From NCBI GenBank assembly GCA_964455525.1, contig CAYVWR010000001.1, positions 186,001-250,000 on the forward strand: a stretch of 64,000 nucleotides of DNA. The letters run 5' to 3'. This document shows positions 27,640-37,913 of this stretch, piece after piece. The position numbers and the translations under genes are program-made. Below the pieces are notes generated by a model. It was not told where the DNA came from. It did not search any database and saw only the letters and a program-made list of their open reading frames with translations. Positions within the stretch are counted from its first letter, which is position 1; the number at the start of each line of letters is the position of its first letter. The DNA is from JAFDZV01 sp964455525. GTDB taxonomy: Bacteria > Bacteroidota > Ignavibacteria > OLB7.

Positions 27640-27682
27640 AACGGCACAAAGAGGCAACCACGTGCGCTCTCTTTGCGCCGTT
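27640..27682. repeat. Long intergenic hairpin after tamB
   Basis: A 14-bp imperfect stem (AACGGCACAAAGAG / CTCTTTGCGCCGTT, one A-C mismatch) with a 15-base loop, 64 bp past the tamB stop. It resembles the hairpin at 53963-54000. It could terminate tamB, though there is no T-run, or be a dispersed palindromic repeat. Confidence 0.6.
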
Positions 27683-27813
27683 GCGGCTTTGCGTTATACG
27701 CTCGGCGCGCAGTTGAGTCTCCCGGGTATAACATTGCCGTCGTATTTTACTATCACCTCGATCTCTACCTGGGGCAACAGACCTGACCGCACTCGCATAA
27801 GATTCATCGACCC

Positions 27814-28950
27814 ATGAGCATCACGATCTCTCCCGTCCGTACCGCAGCCGATCTCCGCACGTTCATTACCATGGTATGGGCGATCTACAAGGATGATGCC
27901 CAGTGGGTTCCACCTATCATCGCCGACCGCAAGAAACTGCTCGACCGCGCGTGTAACCCCTTCTACAAGCATGCAGAGATGGAACTGTTCCTCGCCCGCG
28001 ATGGCCGGAAGGTGGTAGGGCGTATCGCCGCCATTGTGAACCATGCCCATAACACAATCCATAACGATCGGGTCGGGTTCTTCGGCTTCTTCGAGTCCGT
28101 CAACGACCGGCGCGTATCCGATGCGCTTCTCAAGACGGCGGAGCGCTGGCTGGCAGAGCATGGCATGACGCAGATGCGTGGCCCGTTCAACCCCTCGATC
28201 AACGATGAGGCGGGGCTGCTTGTGGAAGGGTTCGGTGATCCACCCCAGATTCTGATGACCTACAACCCGAAATATTACAGCGGTTTAATCGAAGCGTTTG
28301 GATTAACAAAAGTTAAAGATCTGTACGCCTATCGGCTTACCAGAGAGGGGTTCCTGAATCCAAAGCTGGAGCGAGTGCAGAGCCTGGTGCGCAAGCGGGA
28401 GGAACTGACGATAAGAACCGTGGATTTTGGCGATAAAAAGGCGTTTCGTCGCGATGTGCAAACCTTGAAGGAGATCTATAATATCGCATGGCAGCCCAAC
28501 TGGGGGGCAGTGCGGATGACCGATGCGGAGTTCGATTTCCTGGCGGCCGACCTGAAACAGGTGGCAGCGAAGGATCTGGTGCTGCTTGTGGAGCGGAAGG
28601 GAACGCCGATTGGATTTGCCCTGGCGCTTCCCGATATCAACCAGGCATTGATCTTTAACCGCGGGGGGGGGCTGGTGGGCGCACTGCTTGCCCTGATCTT
28701 CCGAAAGAAGAAGATCACACGGGGCAGAATCCTTGTCCTTGGCGTAATTCCGGGCTTTCAGCGCCTTGGCATAGATGCGGTGCTCTACTATGAAATCGGC
28801 ACACGGATGACCAAGGGGCATGGGTATACCGAGGGGGAAGCTTCCTGGGTGCTGGAGGATAACACCATGATGAACCGGGCCGCTCAGATGATGAACGGGG
28901 AGATCTACAAACGCTACCGGATATACGATAAGTCGATTAACAAGAATTAA
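27814..28950 (+). CDS. GNAT-fold acetyltransferase-like protein
   Basis: 378 residues. The N-terminal half begins with ISPVRTAADLRTFITMVWAIYKDDAQWVPP and contains a GNAT-like strand-helix pattern (FLARDGRKVVGRIAAIVNHAHN); the C-terminal half has a second GNAT-like unit with ILVLGVIPGFQRLGIDAVLYY, close to the acetyl-CoA loop. This matches a conserved family of long GNAT relatives (YghO-like) of unknown substrate. RGPFNPSINDEAGLLVEGF is a conserved-looking motif between the halves. ATG at 27814. Stand-alone gene; substrate not predictable. Confidence 0.82.
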   Translation: MSITISPVRTAADLRTFITMVWAIYKDDAQWVPPIIADRKKLLDRACNPFYKHAEMELFLARDGRKVVGRIAAIVNHAHNTIHNDRVGFFGFFESVNDRRVSDALLKTAERWLAEHGMTQMRGPFNPSINDEAGLLVEGFGDPPQILMTYNPKYYSGLIEAFGLTKVKDLYAYRLTREGFLNPKLERVQSLVRKREELTIRTVDFGDKKAFRRDVQTLKEIYNIAWQPNWGAVRMTDAEFDFLAADLKQVAAKDLVLLVERKGTPIGFALALPDINQALIFNRGGGLVGALLALIFRKKKITRGRILVLGVIPGFQRLGIDAVLYYEIGTRMTKGHGYTEGEASWVLEDNTMMNRAAQMMNGEIYKRYRIYDKSINKN

Positions 28951-29047
28951 GCCCCCTGCCCAGACGTTCAAACTATCTTTGTCTCGCCCTCTGGAACGGT
29001 CCACGGGGGAAACGAGATAGCGTTAGAACATCACGTGGAGGAAATTC

Positions 29048-29971
29048 TTGAAGTCGAATAACACGGCAATTCCAGGCACCGGTCGCAGCCGCAGGGCCTT
29101 GATCGCGATCGTGACCGCCGGAATCATGAGCGCCGTCGGAGTTGGCTCCTACGCAGGTTGGACAGCCACTGCCGATGTACGCCCCGCAGTGTTCGATGAT
29201 GCTTCGTCACAGCTCACGATCAACATCGATTCGCTCTATACCGCCATCACGGCGGAAGAAACCGAGCACGATTCATCCTATATCGCCGAACTTGAACCAG
29301 AACGTACGATAGCAGGACGGGTCAGTTGGTACGGCCCAGGATTTCATGGACGCCGCACCGCCAACGGAGAACGCTTCGACCGTAATGAGATGACCGCCGC
29401 ACATAAATCCCTTCCATTTGGCTCTCTGGTGCGCGTCGTTGACGTTTCTACCGGCAAAGGCGTTCTGGTACGGATCAACGATCGCGGCCCCTTCTGTAGA
29501 AGTCGTGTGCTCGATCTCTCCGAGGAGGCCGCCGAACGCCTCGGCATTCGCGGCCGCGGAACCGCTACGGCTCGCATTGAACTCTATACAAAGCCAATGC
29601 CACGCTCGACTGCCACCGCAGACGAGGATAACACGTCCCTCACATTCGACCTCAGCGGTCGCGCAATCGCCCCTCATGGTTTTGCTGTCGAGATTGCCCG
29701 CACTGCCGACTTCGATGACGCAATAGAATTGCAACACCTGCTCCAGAAACAAGGGCAGGAGAACGTCTACCTTACCCAGGTAGCCGAGGAGAAGGGAAGA
29801 ATGGCCTATAAGGTCACGATTGGCCTCTTCAGCTCGGAGCGGCTCTGCAAGAGCCTGCTGAGCGAGCTTGGCGATCGTTTCAAGACCGCCTCGATGATCC
29901 GCTTCGATGATGGCACACCGGTCTCCCCCGGCATCCTTGCCACAGTCGATGTGGAAGATCCCACACTCTAA
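29048..29971 (+). CDS. rlpA: RlpA-like lytic transglycosylase with SPOR domain
   Basis: A signal or membrane segment (residues 15-35) precedes a double-psi beta-barrel RlpA domain (about 89-180: GRVSWYGPGFHGRRTANGE, AAHKSLPFGSLVRV, VRINDRGPF, RVLDLS), then a linker and a C-terminal SPOR-like domain (about 228-300) that would bind denuded septal glycan. These enzymes cleave glycan strands lacking peptide stems at division sites. The start is TTG at 29048, chosen because GGAGGAAA sits six bases upstream; there is no competing ATG. A strong terminator follows. Confidence 0.9.
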   Translation: MKSNNTAIPGTGRSRRALIAIVTAGIMSAVGVGSYAGWTATADVRPAVFDDASSQLTINIDSLYTAITAEETEHDSSYIAELEPERTIAGRVSWYGPGFHGRRTANGERFDRNEMTAAHKSLPFGSLVRVVDVSTGKGVLVRINDRGPFCRSRVLDLSEEAAERLGIRGRGTATARIELYTKPMPRSTATADEDNTSLTFDLSGRAIAPHGFAVEIARTADFDDAIELQHLLQKQGQENVYLTQVAEEKGRMAYKVTIGLFSSERLCKSLLSELGDRFKTASMIRFDDGTPVSPGILATVDVEDPTL

Positions 29972-30011
29972 AGAGAAGATTACAGCGTATCCTTCCAGCA
30001 ATGGAACCCGC

Positions 30012-30047
30012 AATGCCTTGTGCTCGATGTAGCACAAGGCATTTTTT
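30012..30047 (+). terminator. Terminator of rlpA
   Basis: A perfect 13-bp stem AATGCCTTGTGCT / AGCACAAGGCATT with a six-base loop, followed by a T-run. Confidence 0.95.
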
Positions 30048-30470
30048 ATAGGCGCCCCTCCCCCCTTCCGAAACGTATGTCTACTATCCGTACAACGCTC
30101 ATAGGCAGCCATCTCGGCCTCTATGCTGCCTAGTACACGCGACGCGGAGCCGAGCGATGTGCTTATAGCCAAGCCCGCTCTCAGGGCGGAACTCCCGCGT
30201 TATCCCGCCCCGATGATGCCCCCACAATCATGCCATTGGAAGCGCTCCGATGGAGCGTTCCGGCACCATACCTCGGTTATCAATCGTGGGCGGCTCCAGC
30301 CCCATCCCTCCTACCCTGTTCCCACGGAAACTGTGCTGCCGCCGCCAACGGCATACGCCCCGGAAGGCTGCTCTGCCCGCTACAAAAAAGGAACCCCCAG
30401 TACAACATGAAGCGTACTGAGGGTTTCAACTATCTTCTCGGGTTGCACCCGGAAGCCGGGGACGGCGCCG
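30048..30470. other. Intergenic region rlpA / coxD
   Basis: 423 bp between convergent genes. Apart from the coxD terminator at its right end, I see only GC- and Pro-codon-rich frames with no family signature and no RNA gene. Confidence 0.45.
30384..30426 (-). terminator. Terminator of the act-cox respiratory operon
   Basis: On the minus strand AACCCTCAGTAC pairs with GTACTGGGGGTT around a ten-base loop and is followed by CCTTTTTTG, 45 bp past the coxD stop. Confidence 0.88.
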
Positions 30471-30788
30471 TTATTTGCCCAACACCGGTATCCACGATCT
30501 GGTAGCGAAGTCGCTTATGGTAATGCCGAACATGATGATAAGCCAGACAAAGCCGGCACCGGCCGTCACCCATATCAACTGGCTGCTGTAGCGCACATGC
30601 ATAAAGTAGAGCACAACAAGCAGCGCTTTGACGATGGCGATCGACATGGCCACATAGATGCCCCAATTTCCCAGCGGAAGATAGGCCACACCCACGGTAG
30701 CGAACAGAAGGATTATCAGGGCGGCGAAGATGGCATAATAGACCTTCTTCGGCACGATATGATGCTGTGAATGAGCGTGCTCGGACAT
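30471..30788 (-). CDS. coxD: Cytochrome c oxidase subunit IV
   Basis: A 105-residue membrane protein with three hydrophobic helices (about residues 17-35, 42-62, 70-90) after a short His-rich N-terminus. It matches the small prokaryotic subunit IV (CyoD/CtaF type) with the FMHVRYSSQLIWV segment between helices 2 and 3. It assists assembly or stability of subunits I and III. Last gene of the respiratory operon, 110 bp after coxC. Confidence 0.9.
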   Translation of the reverse strand: MSEHAHSQHHIVPKKVYYAIFAALIILLFATVGVAYLPLGNWGIYVAMSIAIVKALLVVLYFMHVRYSSQLIWVTAGAGFVWLIIMFGITISDFATRSWIPVLGK

Positions 30789-30898
30789 GGTTACGAACCG
30801 TTTAAGCTGTGTAAGACTAGTGCTCGGCTGTCTGTCTACGTTTCATCCTGATGCCTTTCATCGAGCAACGGCCGGACGAAGGCATCCCCAGGGTTCTA

Positions 30899-31586
<688 letters not shown>

Positions 31587-31594
<8 letters not shown>

Positions 31595-33281
31595 CGAGCA
31601 CTCCCTCCTTCTTTACGCTTTGCTCATACTCTTCCTCCGACTCTTCCGGAGAATACTCATATGGTTCCTCGGTCACCGTTGGCGTCTGGTAGAAGTTCTC
31701 CACCGGCGGTGGCGACGACGTCTGCCACTCCAGGCCGGTAGCATTCCACGGATTAGAGCTTGCCTTGGTGCCATAACGGAGCGACCAGAGGAGATAGATC
31801 AGCGGAAGCAGGTAGCCAAGGCCGAGCACCGAAGCGCCAGCCGAGGACAACACGTTCAGCACCTGAAACTCCTCCGGGTACACGTAATAGCGGCGAGGCA
31901 TGCCAAGGTAACCAACCAGGAACTGCGGGAAGAACGTCAGGTTGAACCCGACAAACACCACCAGTGCGGAGAACCGCCCCCACCCGTCGGAATAATTGCG
32001 CCCGGTGATCTTCGGCCACCAGAAGTGGATGCCGGCCAGATAGCCCATCACCGCGCCGCCAACCATGATATAATGGAAGTGCGCCACCACAAAATAGGTG
32101 TCGTGCACGTGGATGTTCAGGCCAAGCGTGGCAAGGAACAGGCCCGTCATGCCACCGATGATGAACAGCCCGATAAAGCCGAACACATACAACATCGGCG
32201 TCTGATACGAGACCGATCCCTTATACATCGTCGCCGTCCAGTTGAACACCTTGATGGCCGATGGAATCGCCACAAGGAAGCTCAGGAAGGAGAAGATCAT
32301 ACCGGCATAGGAGGACTGTCCCGAGACGAACATATGGTGGCCCCAGACGAGGAAGCCGATCACGGCGATACCCACCGAGGAGAACGCCACAAACTTGTAG
32401 CCGAAGATGCGACGGCGCGAGAAGCAGGTTACCACCTCGCTGATAACGCCCATCGACGGCAGAATCATGATATACACGGCCGGATGCGAGTAGAACCAGA
32501 ACAGATGCTGGAAGAGCACCGGATCGCCGCCGAGCGCCGGGTTGAAGATGCCAAGGCCAAGGCCGCGCTCCAACGCCAGCAGCAGCACCGTAATGGCGAT
32601 CACCGGCGTGCCCAGAATCATGATAAGACTGGTAGCATAGTTCGCCCAGATGAACAACGGCAGACGGTACCAGGTAAGCCCCGGCGCACGCATCTTATGG
32701 ATCGTCACAATGAAGTTCAATCCCGTCAGGATCGACGAAAACCCTGTGATGAAGATGCCGATGCCTGTCAGCACCACATAGGAGTTCGAGTATACCGTAC
32801 TATACGGCGTATAGAACGTCCAACCGGTGTCAACGCCTCCCAGAATGATCGCAGTAAACGTGATGATCCCACCAACGATAAAAACGTACCAGCTCAACAG
32901 ATTAAGCTTCGGAAACGCCATATCACGTGCCCCGATCATGATCGGAACCAGGAAGTTGCCCAGCACCGCCGGAATCGATGGCACAAGGAAGAAGAAGATC
33001 ATCACGATGCCATGCATCGTAAAAAGCTTGTTATAGGTATCCGGCTGAACGATGTCTCCATGGGGCGTTGCAAGCTCCAGGCGAATCATCGCGGCGAAGA
33101 ACCCACCAACGAAGAAGAAGAGGGTGATCGTGATCAAATAGAGGATCGCAATCCGCTTATGATCTATCGTCAGCAGCCAAGACTTCACGCCATAGTTAGC
33201 GTTGAGATAATGCTCACGTATGCTATCGGAGATGATCTCGCCCGGTGACAGCTTGTCTTCTGGTGTTATGGTATCCATCAC
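31587..33281 (-). CDS. coxA: Cytochrome c oxidase subunit I (haem-copper, A2-like)
   Basis: Catalytic haem-copper oxidase subunit, 564 residues with about twelve membrane helices. The copper-B/tyrosine motif is FWFYSHPAVYIMILP, where the Glu of A1-type enzymes is replaced by the Tyr-Ser pair typical of A2-type oxidases such as caa3 of Rhodothermus. VHDTYFVVAHFHYIM holds the haem ligands. The soluble C-terminus is acidic. It pumps protons while reducing oxygen to water. The start overlaps the coxB stop (TGATG). Confidence 0.96.
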
Positions 33282-34366
33282 TGATTTCCTGACTTTTCAT
33301 TAGATCCCGACGTTGGGCGCGCCGTCGCTCCCTGGCCCTGTCCTTCCGGCGAGCTACCTCCCCCTGGCACTGATGCGGCGCCCGATGCAGGGGCCGCGCC
33401 CTCATTTCCCCCAGTGGCCTGGTCGGCCGCGCCAAGGGATTTGATATACGCAACGATCTGCTGAAGATCGTCCTCGCTGATTCTTCCCTGATACACCGGC
33501 ATCAGCGGCTGATATCCGGCCACGATCTGCGCCTGCGAACGGAGGATCGACTCGCGAATATACTGCTCGTCGGCCACAACGGTCTGGCCACTGGCGAGCG
33601 CAACCGGCTTGCCATACAGCCCCTTCAACAGCGGAGCGCGGGTGGCGTCGTCATCCGTATGGCAGCTTCCGCAACCCTGTTGCTGGAATATCTGCTGTCC
33701 GGCAGAGGCCATCGACTGTCCGGCAGAGCCGCCATTTCCCCTGTCGCCACGAAGCCAGGCTTCGTATTCGGTCGGCTCCATTGCGATCACACGGCCAACC
33801 ATCCCCGAGTGCTGGGTACCGCAGTACTCCGCACAGAAGAGATGATAGGTGCCCGCCTCGGTTGCCTCGAACCACATCTGGGTATAGCGCCCCGGAACCA
33901 CGTCCTGCTTGATACGGAAGGCTGGGATATAGAAACTATGGATCACGTCCTGCGACGTCATGATAAGCTTGATAGGCTTGCCAACCGGCACATGAAGTTC
34001 GTTGATCTCACGCTCGCCGCTGAGATGCTGCACCTTCCACATCCACTGCTTGCCGGTTACGTAGACGTCCTCGGCATGCTTGGGTGGGCGCACCAGCGTG
34101 AAATAGACGCTGGTGCCCCAGTAAAAGATCACCAGCACTATGGCCAGCGGCACGCCGATCCAGACCGCCTCGAGCATGGCGCTTTCCGAGAGCGGACGGC
34201 TCCTGCTCACCCGGTTTCCACGCCGGTACTTGATGGCGAAGTAGACAACGGCCCCGGAAATTAAAATCCCGAAGAATGCCGTAAGCCCAACCAGGAAGTA
34301 ATAAAGCGCGTCGACGGGAGCGGCGACGGTAGAAGCCTGTTCAGGAAATAAGGGGAAATCCCACAT
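33278..34366 (-). CDS. coxB: Cytochrome c oxidase subunit II fused to cytochrome c (caa3 type)
   Basis: Two N-terminal helices anchor a cupredoxin domain with all CuA ligands: His143, Cys178, Glu180, Cys182, His186 and Met189 (CAEYCGTQHSGM). It is followed by a cytochrome c domain with one CxxCH haem site, GCGSCH at about 231-236, and a Met ligand candidate in PLMPVYQG. The last 50 residues are a Gly/Ser/Ala/Pro-rich tail. The fusion makes this a caa3 oxidase that can take electrons from ActE or a soluble carrier. Start overlaps nothing upstream; 126 bp from the SCO gene. Confidence 0.96.
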   Translation of the reverse strand: MWDFPLFPEQASTVAAPVDALYYFLVGLTAFFGILISGAVVYFAIKYRRGNRVSRSRPLSESAMLEAVWIGVPLAIVLVIFYWGTSVYFTLVRPPKHAEDVYVTGKQWMWKVQHLSGEREINELHVPVGKPIKLIMTSQDVIHSFYIPAFRIKQDVVPGRYTQMWFEATEAGTYHLFCAEYCGTQHSGMVGRVIAMEPTEYEAWLRGDRGNGGSAGQSMASAGQQIFQQQGCGSCHTDDDATRAPLLKGLYGKPVALASGQTVVADEQYIRESILRSQAQIVAGYQPLMPVYQGRISEDDLQQIVAYIKSLGAADQATGGNEGAAPASGAASVPGGGSSPEGQGQGATARPTSGSNEKSGNQ

Positions 34367-34492
34367 TGCTCGTAGTCCTATAGGAATCGCCGCCGTCCGC
34401 AGGGCAAGCTGATGTTGCCCGTCGCAGCGATCCCCTTCGATTGATAATTCCTTTTCTGCGTCCGATACCTACATCAATTCCGGCAACCGCAT

Positions 34493-35356
34493 TCAGGCAA
34501 CCCTGACCGCAGCATTCTTGCGCCGATCGCGCCGGACCCAGATGAATATGAAAGTTCCGAGAAGGCCAACGGTGAGAATTCCGGCGATCCGAAGCACACG
34601 CATGATCACCAGACCATACTTACCGGTCACCGGATCGTACTGGTAGCAGAGAAGCTTGAGCTCATCCACCAGCGTTCCGATCTTGTTGTCGGATGCTTCC
34701 ACCAGCCCCAGTCGGAGATCGGTGGGAGGATATTCGACACCGTAGAAATACTTCGAGACTCGCCCGGTCGGCGTAATCACCATGATGCCGCCGCCATGTG
34801 CATACTGGTTGGACTGCGGGTCGTAGAGATAGCGGAACCCAACCGTCTTTGCCAACGTCTGAATCGGTTCCTCATCCCCGGTCAGGAAGTGCCATCCCAT
34901 CGCCGCGCCCGGTCGGTTGTAGTCGGCCACATAGCTGGCCTTCTTCTGTGTGGCAAGCTCCGGCTTCTCGTCCGGGTCGATGCTTACCGTCACGATATCG
35001 AACTCGTTGCCGATATTAAAATCGACGGTGCGCAAGGCTTTTACCGTGCCGTTCAGCACCAGATCGCACAGCATCGGGCAACGGTAGTAGGCCAGGATCA
35101 AGATAACCGGCTTATCCTTGATATACGTTCCAAGCTGTACATCACGCCCATTCTCATCGCGAAACGGCAGATCCAGCGGAAGCTGTGCGTTCAGCTTCTG
35201 TTCGATCCCTATTTCGTTGACAACTTCGGTAGCACTCTTCTGAGCATATCCGGGAACCATCACCGCCAAGCACAACAGCACCAGCGAGCAGGCCGTGCGC
35301 ATAAGCATCATGGAGGTTCGCTTCCCGAAAACAGAACACGAACGTTGGCTTTTCAT
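34493..35356 (-). CDS. SCO1/SenC family copper chaperone
   Basis: A periplasmic thioredoxin-fold protein that delivers copper to the CuA site of subunit II. The copper-binding CPMLC motif (Cys93, Cys97) and the distal His187 in QYAHGGG are both present. An N-terminal signal segment (about 16-38) and a C-terminal membrane helix (about 250-272) flank the domain; the C-terminal anchor is less usual. It lies between the act genes and coxB, the logical place for a CuA assembly factor. The start overlaps the previous gene by four bases. Confidence 0.93.
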   Translation of the reverse strand: MKSQRSCSVFGKRTSMMLMRTACSLVLLCLAVMVPGYAQKSATEVVNEIGIEQKLNAQLPLDLPFRDENGRDVQLGTYIKDKPVILILAYYRCPMLCDLVLNGTVKALRTVDFNIGNEFDIVTVSIDPDEKPELATQKKASYVADYNRPGAAMGWHFLTGDEEPIQTLAKTVGFRYLYDPQSNQYAHGGGIMVITPTGRVSKYFYGVEYPPTDLRLGLVEASDNKIGTLVDELKLLCYQYDPVTGKYGLVIMRVLRIAGILTVGLLGTFIFIWVRRDRRKNAAVRVA

Positions 35357-35898
35357 CGTTTCTCTAAGGGGCTCCCCTGCGACCTGACGTCAGTCGTGCC
35401 GACCGGGAGCGGGGTGATACGAGCAGCCGAATCGCCTTCCCTCTGCCCGGACGCCGTGGAGCGCTGTAAAGTGCTGCGCACAGCATCCACCCCTTGACGA
35501 GCGACAATCGAAATCGCGCTGTCGATCGGCATCCGTGCGATGCCGGCGGGACGGTCGACCCACCCGTAGTGATTGATAACCGAGTCGGTGTGCGCGCGGA
35601 ACACCGCCATATCGATAGAAGGTTGTGCCTGCAGGCGCGGCTGCGGCGGAACCGCGGCGGTATCGGCAACCGGCGAGGCCGGGATATCAAAAGCCGATTG
35701 GCGCGATTCAAACATCGTAAACATCCCCCAGACTATCAGGCAGACCACCCCCACGGTGACGGCAATGCCCCCCAAGGCCCAGAGGATCGCCGGGATGTTT
35801 ACATCACGTTCTTCATGCTCATGGTCATGAGGACTGGCCGATACCCCCATCGGCCTTGTCTCGGTGACCACCATCTTATCCTTATCCTTAATGGCCAT
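35353..35898 (-). CDS. Small membrane protein of the respiratory operon, function unknown
   Basis: 181 residues: a short charged, His-rich N-terminus (HDHEHEERD), one membrane helix (about 36-60) and a Pro/Ala-rich extracytoplasmic part. The segment NHYGWVDRPAGIARMPIDSAISIV looks like the conserved Gly-Trp-Val-Asp / Ile-Pro-Ile-Asp motif I have seen in proteins encoded with alternative complex III and cytochrome oxidases. It overlaps actF and the SCO gene at both ends, so it is translated with them. It could be an assembly factor or linker subunit; this is inference. Confidence 0.8.
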   Translation of the reverse strand: MAIKDKDKMVVTETRPMGVSASPHDHEHEERDVNIPAILWALGGIAVTVGVVCLIVWGMFTMFESRQSAFDIPASPVADTAAVPPQPRLQAQPSIDMAVFRAHTDSVINHYGWVDRPAGIARMPIDSAISIVARQGVDAVRSTLQRSTASGQREGDSAARITPLPVGTTDVRSQGSPLEKR

Positions 35899-37069
35899 GG
35901 CCTCCTCCCTGGTTCAAAGGTGCATTTGCCGGCACAAGGGTCGGAACGCTCTTGAGATTCCTGCAGAACAGTGCCAACCAGATGCCGCCGATGCCGATCG
36001 GGGCAGCCAGATCAAGCCAATGGAAGTGGAACTCGCCATGATGAAGTCCCGGCGCCATCGTCCAGAACAGATCCACCAGACGCATGACAAAGAGCAGGAT
36101 GGCAACACGAACCAATGTGTTGTTGTGCCGCTTTGTTCTCCGCATCAACAGCAGGAAGAACGGAAGAGCAAAATGTAGCAGCAGCAGTATTGCGGAGATC
36201 CATCCTCCCACCCCGTTTATACGCGGCGTGTACCAGATCACCTCCTCCGGCAGGTTCGCCGACCATATGATCAGGAACTGCGAGATGGCGATATAGGTCC
36301 AGAGCATCGTAAAGGCCAGCAGAAAATTGCCAAGATCGTGCAGATACTTCGGCAGCACCATGGCCTTCAGCTCGGCATTGGAGTTCGCCATGAACACCAG
36401 CATCGTGATCGCGAAGGCAAACGTGGAGAGCACCTGCCCGACAACAAACAGCAGACCATAGACGGTGGAGAACCAGTGTGGCTCCAGCGACATCATCCAG
36501 TCAAACGAGGCAAAGGTTGCTGTCATGAAATAAAGCAGCAGGGCAACGGCACTGAAGTTCTGCATGCCACGCGTGATCGCCGGTGCCCCTGCCCGATCCA
36601 GGCTTCGCATCTGGCGGTTGAGCATAAACCCGATGCCGATCCAGACCACGAAATAGATCGCCGTCCGCACCATAAAGAACGATTCGTTCAGGTATGGGGC
36701 CTTTTGTATCAGGATCGGATCGTTCTGCACCACATCATGATGCGTCCACTCGTACAGGCTATGAAGGCCGAACAGAAGCGGAACAAACAGAAGCGCCATA
36801 ACCGGCAGGGTCCGCGCTGCGGACTCCAGGATGCGGCGGATAAGCCAGCCCCAGGGTCCGCCCACAAGATTATGAAGCATCAGGAGGCCGAGCGAGCCAA
36901 GGGCCAGCCCAAGCCAGAAGATGTAGCCGAACAGATAGGAGCGGAAGAACTGCTCCAGGCTTCCAATAAAGGCTCCCACCACGCAGAGGGCAAGGCCCAC
37001 TACACCGATGACGAGCGCTCTTCGCTGGAGGCTATCCAGCTTTGGACGTAGTGATTCAGTCTGATTCAT
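35888..37069 (-). CDS. actF: Alternative complex III subunit ActF
   Basis: A 393-residue membrane protein with about ten helices, of the second NrfD/PsrC-like subunit type of alternative complex III (quinol:cytochrome c oxidoreductase). Signature-like segments include ATFASFDWMMSLEPHWFSTV and LPFFLLLMRRTKRHN. It ends with a Gly/His-rich tail. It forms part of the membrane arm with ActC. Four-base overlap with actE. Confidence 0.93.
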   Translation of the reverse strand: MNQTESLRPKLDSLQRRALVIGVVGLALCVVGAFIGSLEQFFRSYLFGYIFWLGLALGSLGLLMLHNLVGGPWGWLIRRILESAARTLPVMALLFVPLLFGLHSLYEWTHHDVVQNDPILIQKAPYLNESFFMVRTAIYFVVWIGIGFMLNRQMRSLDRAGAPAITRGMQNFSAVALLLYFMTATFASFDWMMSLEPHWFSTVYGLLFVVGQVLSTFAFAITMLVFMANSNAELKAMVLPKYLHDLGNFLLAFTMLWTYIAISQFLIIWSANLPEEVIWYTPRINGVGGWISAILLLLHFALPFFLLLMRRTKRHNNTLVRVAILLFVMRLVDLFWTMAPGLHHGEFHFHWLDLAAPIGIGGIWLALFCRNLKSVPTLVPANAPLNQGGGHGH

Positions 37070-37794
37070 TCTCCAGAACCTTGCAACTTAGTTCGTTCCT
37101 GAGCGGGGAGATCCTGCACCGGCATATGCTGGCTTAACTGCAGGGCCCGGATGTATGCCGCGATCGCCCACCGATCGTCCGGCGGAATGCGCGACGCGTA
37201 GCTGTACATCACGCCGAAACCGTTCGTGATCACATCATAGAAATACCCGTCCGGCACCTGACGAAGCCGATCGGTGTGGAAGCTGGTGGGAACCGGGAAC
37301 CCACGCTGCACGATCATCCCCTGGCCGTCGCCCAGCGATCCATGGCATGGGGAGCAGTAGATGTCAAACCGCTCCTTGCCTCGCACCAGAAACTGATGCG
37401 TTACCGGCACCGGAACATTTCCGTCTCGATCGAATTCCCCGAAATCAGGGTTGGAAATGCGGGCGGCAATACCGCTGTCGGCGCCCAGCATAAGCCCTCC
37501 GCTCGACTCTCCGTAGGCGGCATCGGGCGTAAAGCCATGTGTACGGGGAACCGTCCCTTTCACCTGCGGACGAGCCGACTGGCTATCGGGGAAGAAGGTG
37601 CTCATCTCAAGCGGCTCGTAACGCGCCTGGTCATACATCTCCAGGCGGCAGCCGGAGATCACCGGAAGCGATGCAAGCACCGCTATCACCATTATGGCGC
37701 GAGCGAGCATGCCGGCACGGAATCCCTCTGCCAGCCGCACGCCGCAGTTCCTGTTTCCGGCTCTGATCATATGTAGGGAGACTGAGTCTTTCAC
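37066..37794 (-). CDS. actE: Alternative complex III subunit ActE, monohaem cytochrome c lipoprotein
   Basis: A lipoprotein signal ending in LPVISGC and one haem site, CSPCHGSLGDGQG, identify the monohaem cytochrome subunit of alternative complex III, which passes electrons to the oxidase. GTG at 37794 is chosen: AAGGA lies seven bases upstream and the signal peptide then has normal position; the frame is open to a GTG at 37899 but those 35 residues look random. The ATG at 37770 is another option. It ends overlapping actF by four bases. Confidence 0.9.
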   Translation of the reverse strand: MKDSVSLHMIRAGNRNCGVRLAEGFRAGMLARAIMVIAVLASLPVISGCRLEMYDQARYEPLEMSTFFPDSQSARPQVKGTVPRTHGFTPDAAYGESSGGLMLGADSGIAARISNPDFGEFDRDGNVPVPVTHQFLVRGKERFDIYCSPCHGSLGDGQGMIVQRGFPVPTSFHTDRLRQVPDGYFYDVITNGFGVMYSYASRIPPDDRWAIAAYIRALQLSQHMPVQDLPAQERTKLQGSGE

Positions 37795-37913
37795 GATCAC
37801 ATCCTTGATTTCACCCTGACCCACCCTTCCCCTTGAACGGGGAACTGCGGGCACCAACCTGTTGGAGGAGGCGATGGCAGCACTGCACCCATCGGCCACC
37901 CGGCACCGAGATG

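Noticed and set aside
29273..30172. 299-codon minus-strand frame
   Set aside because: Shadow of rlpA, crossing its terminator; the plus-strand product has clear RlpA and SPOR domains.
31620..33248. 542-codon open frame on the plus strand
   Set aside because: Antisense shadow of coxA; Arg/His-rich with no family signature, while the minus frame is an unmistakable oxidase subunit.
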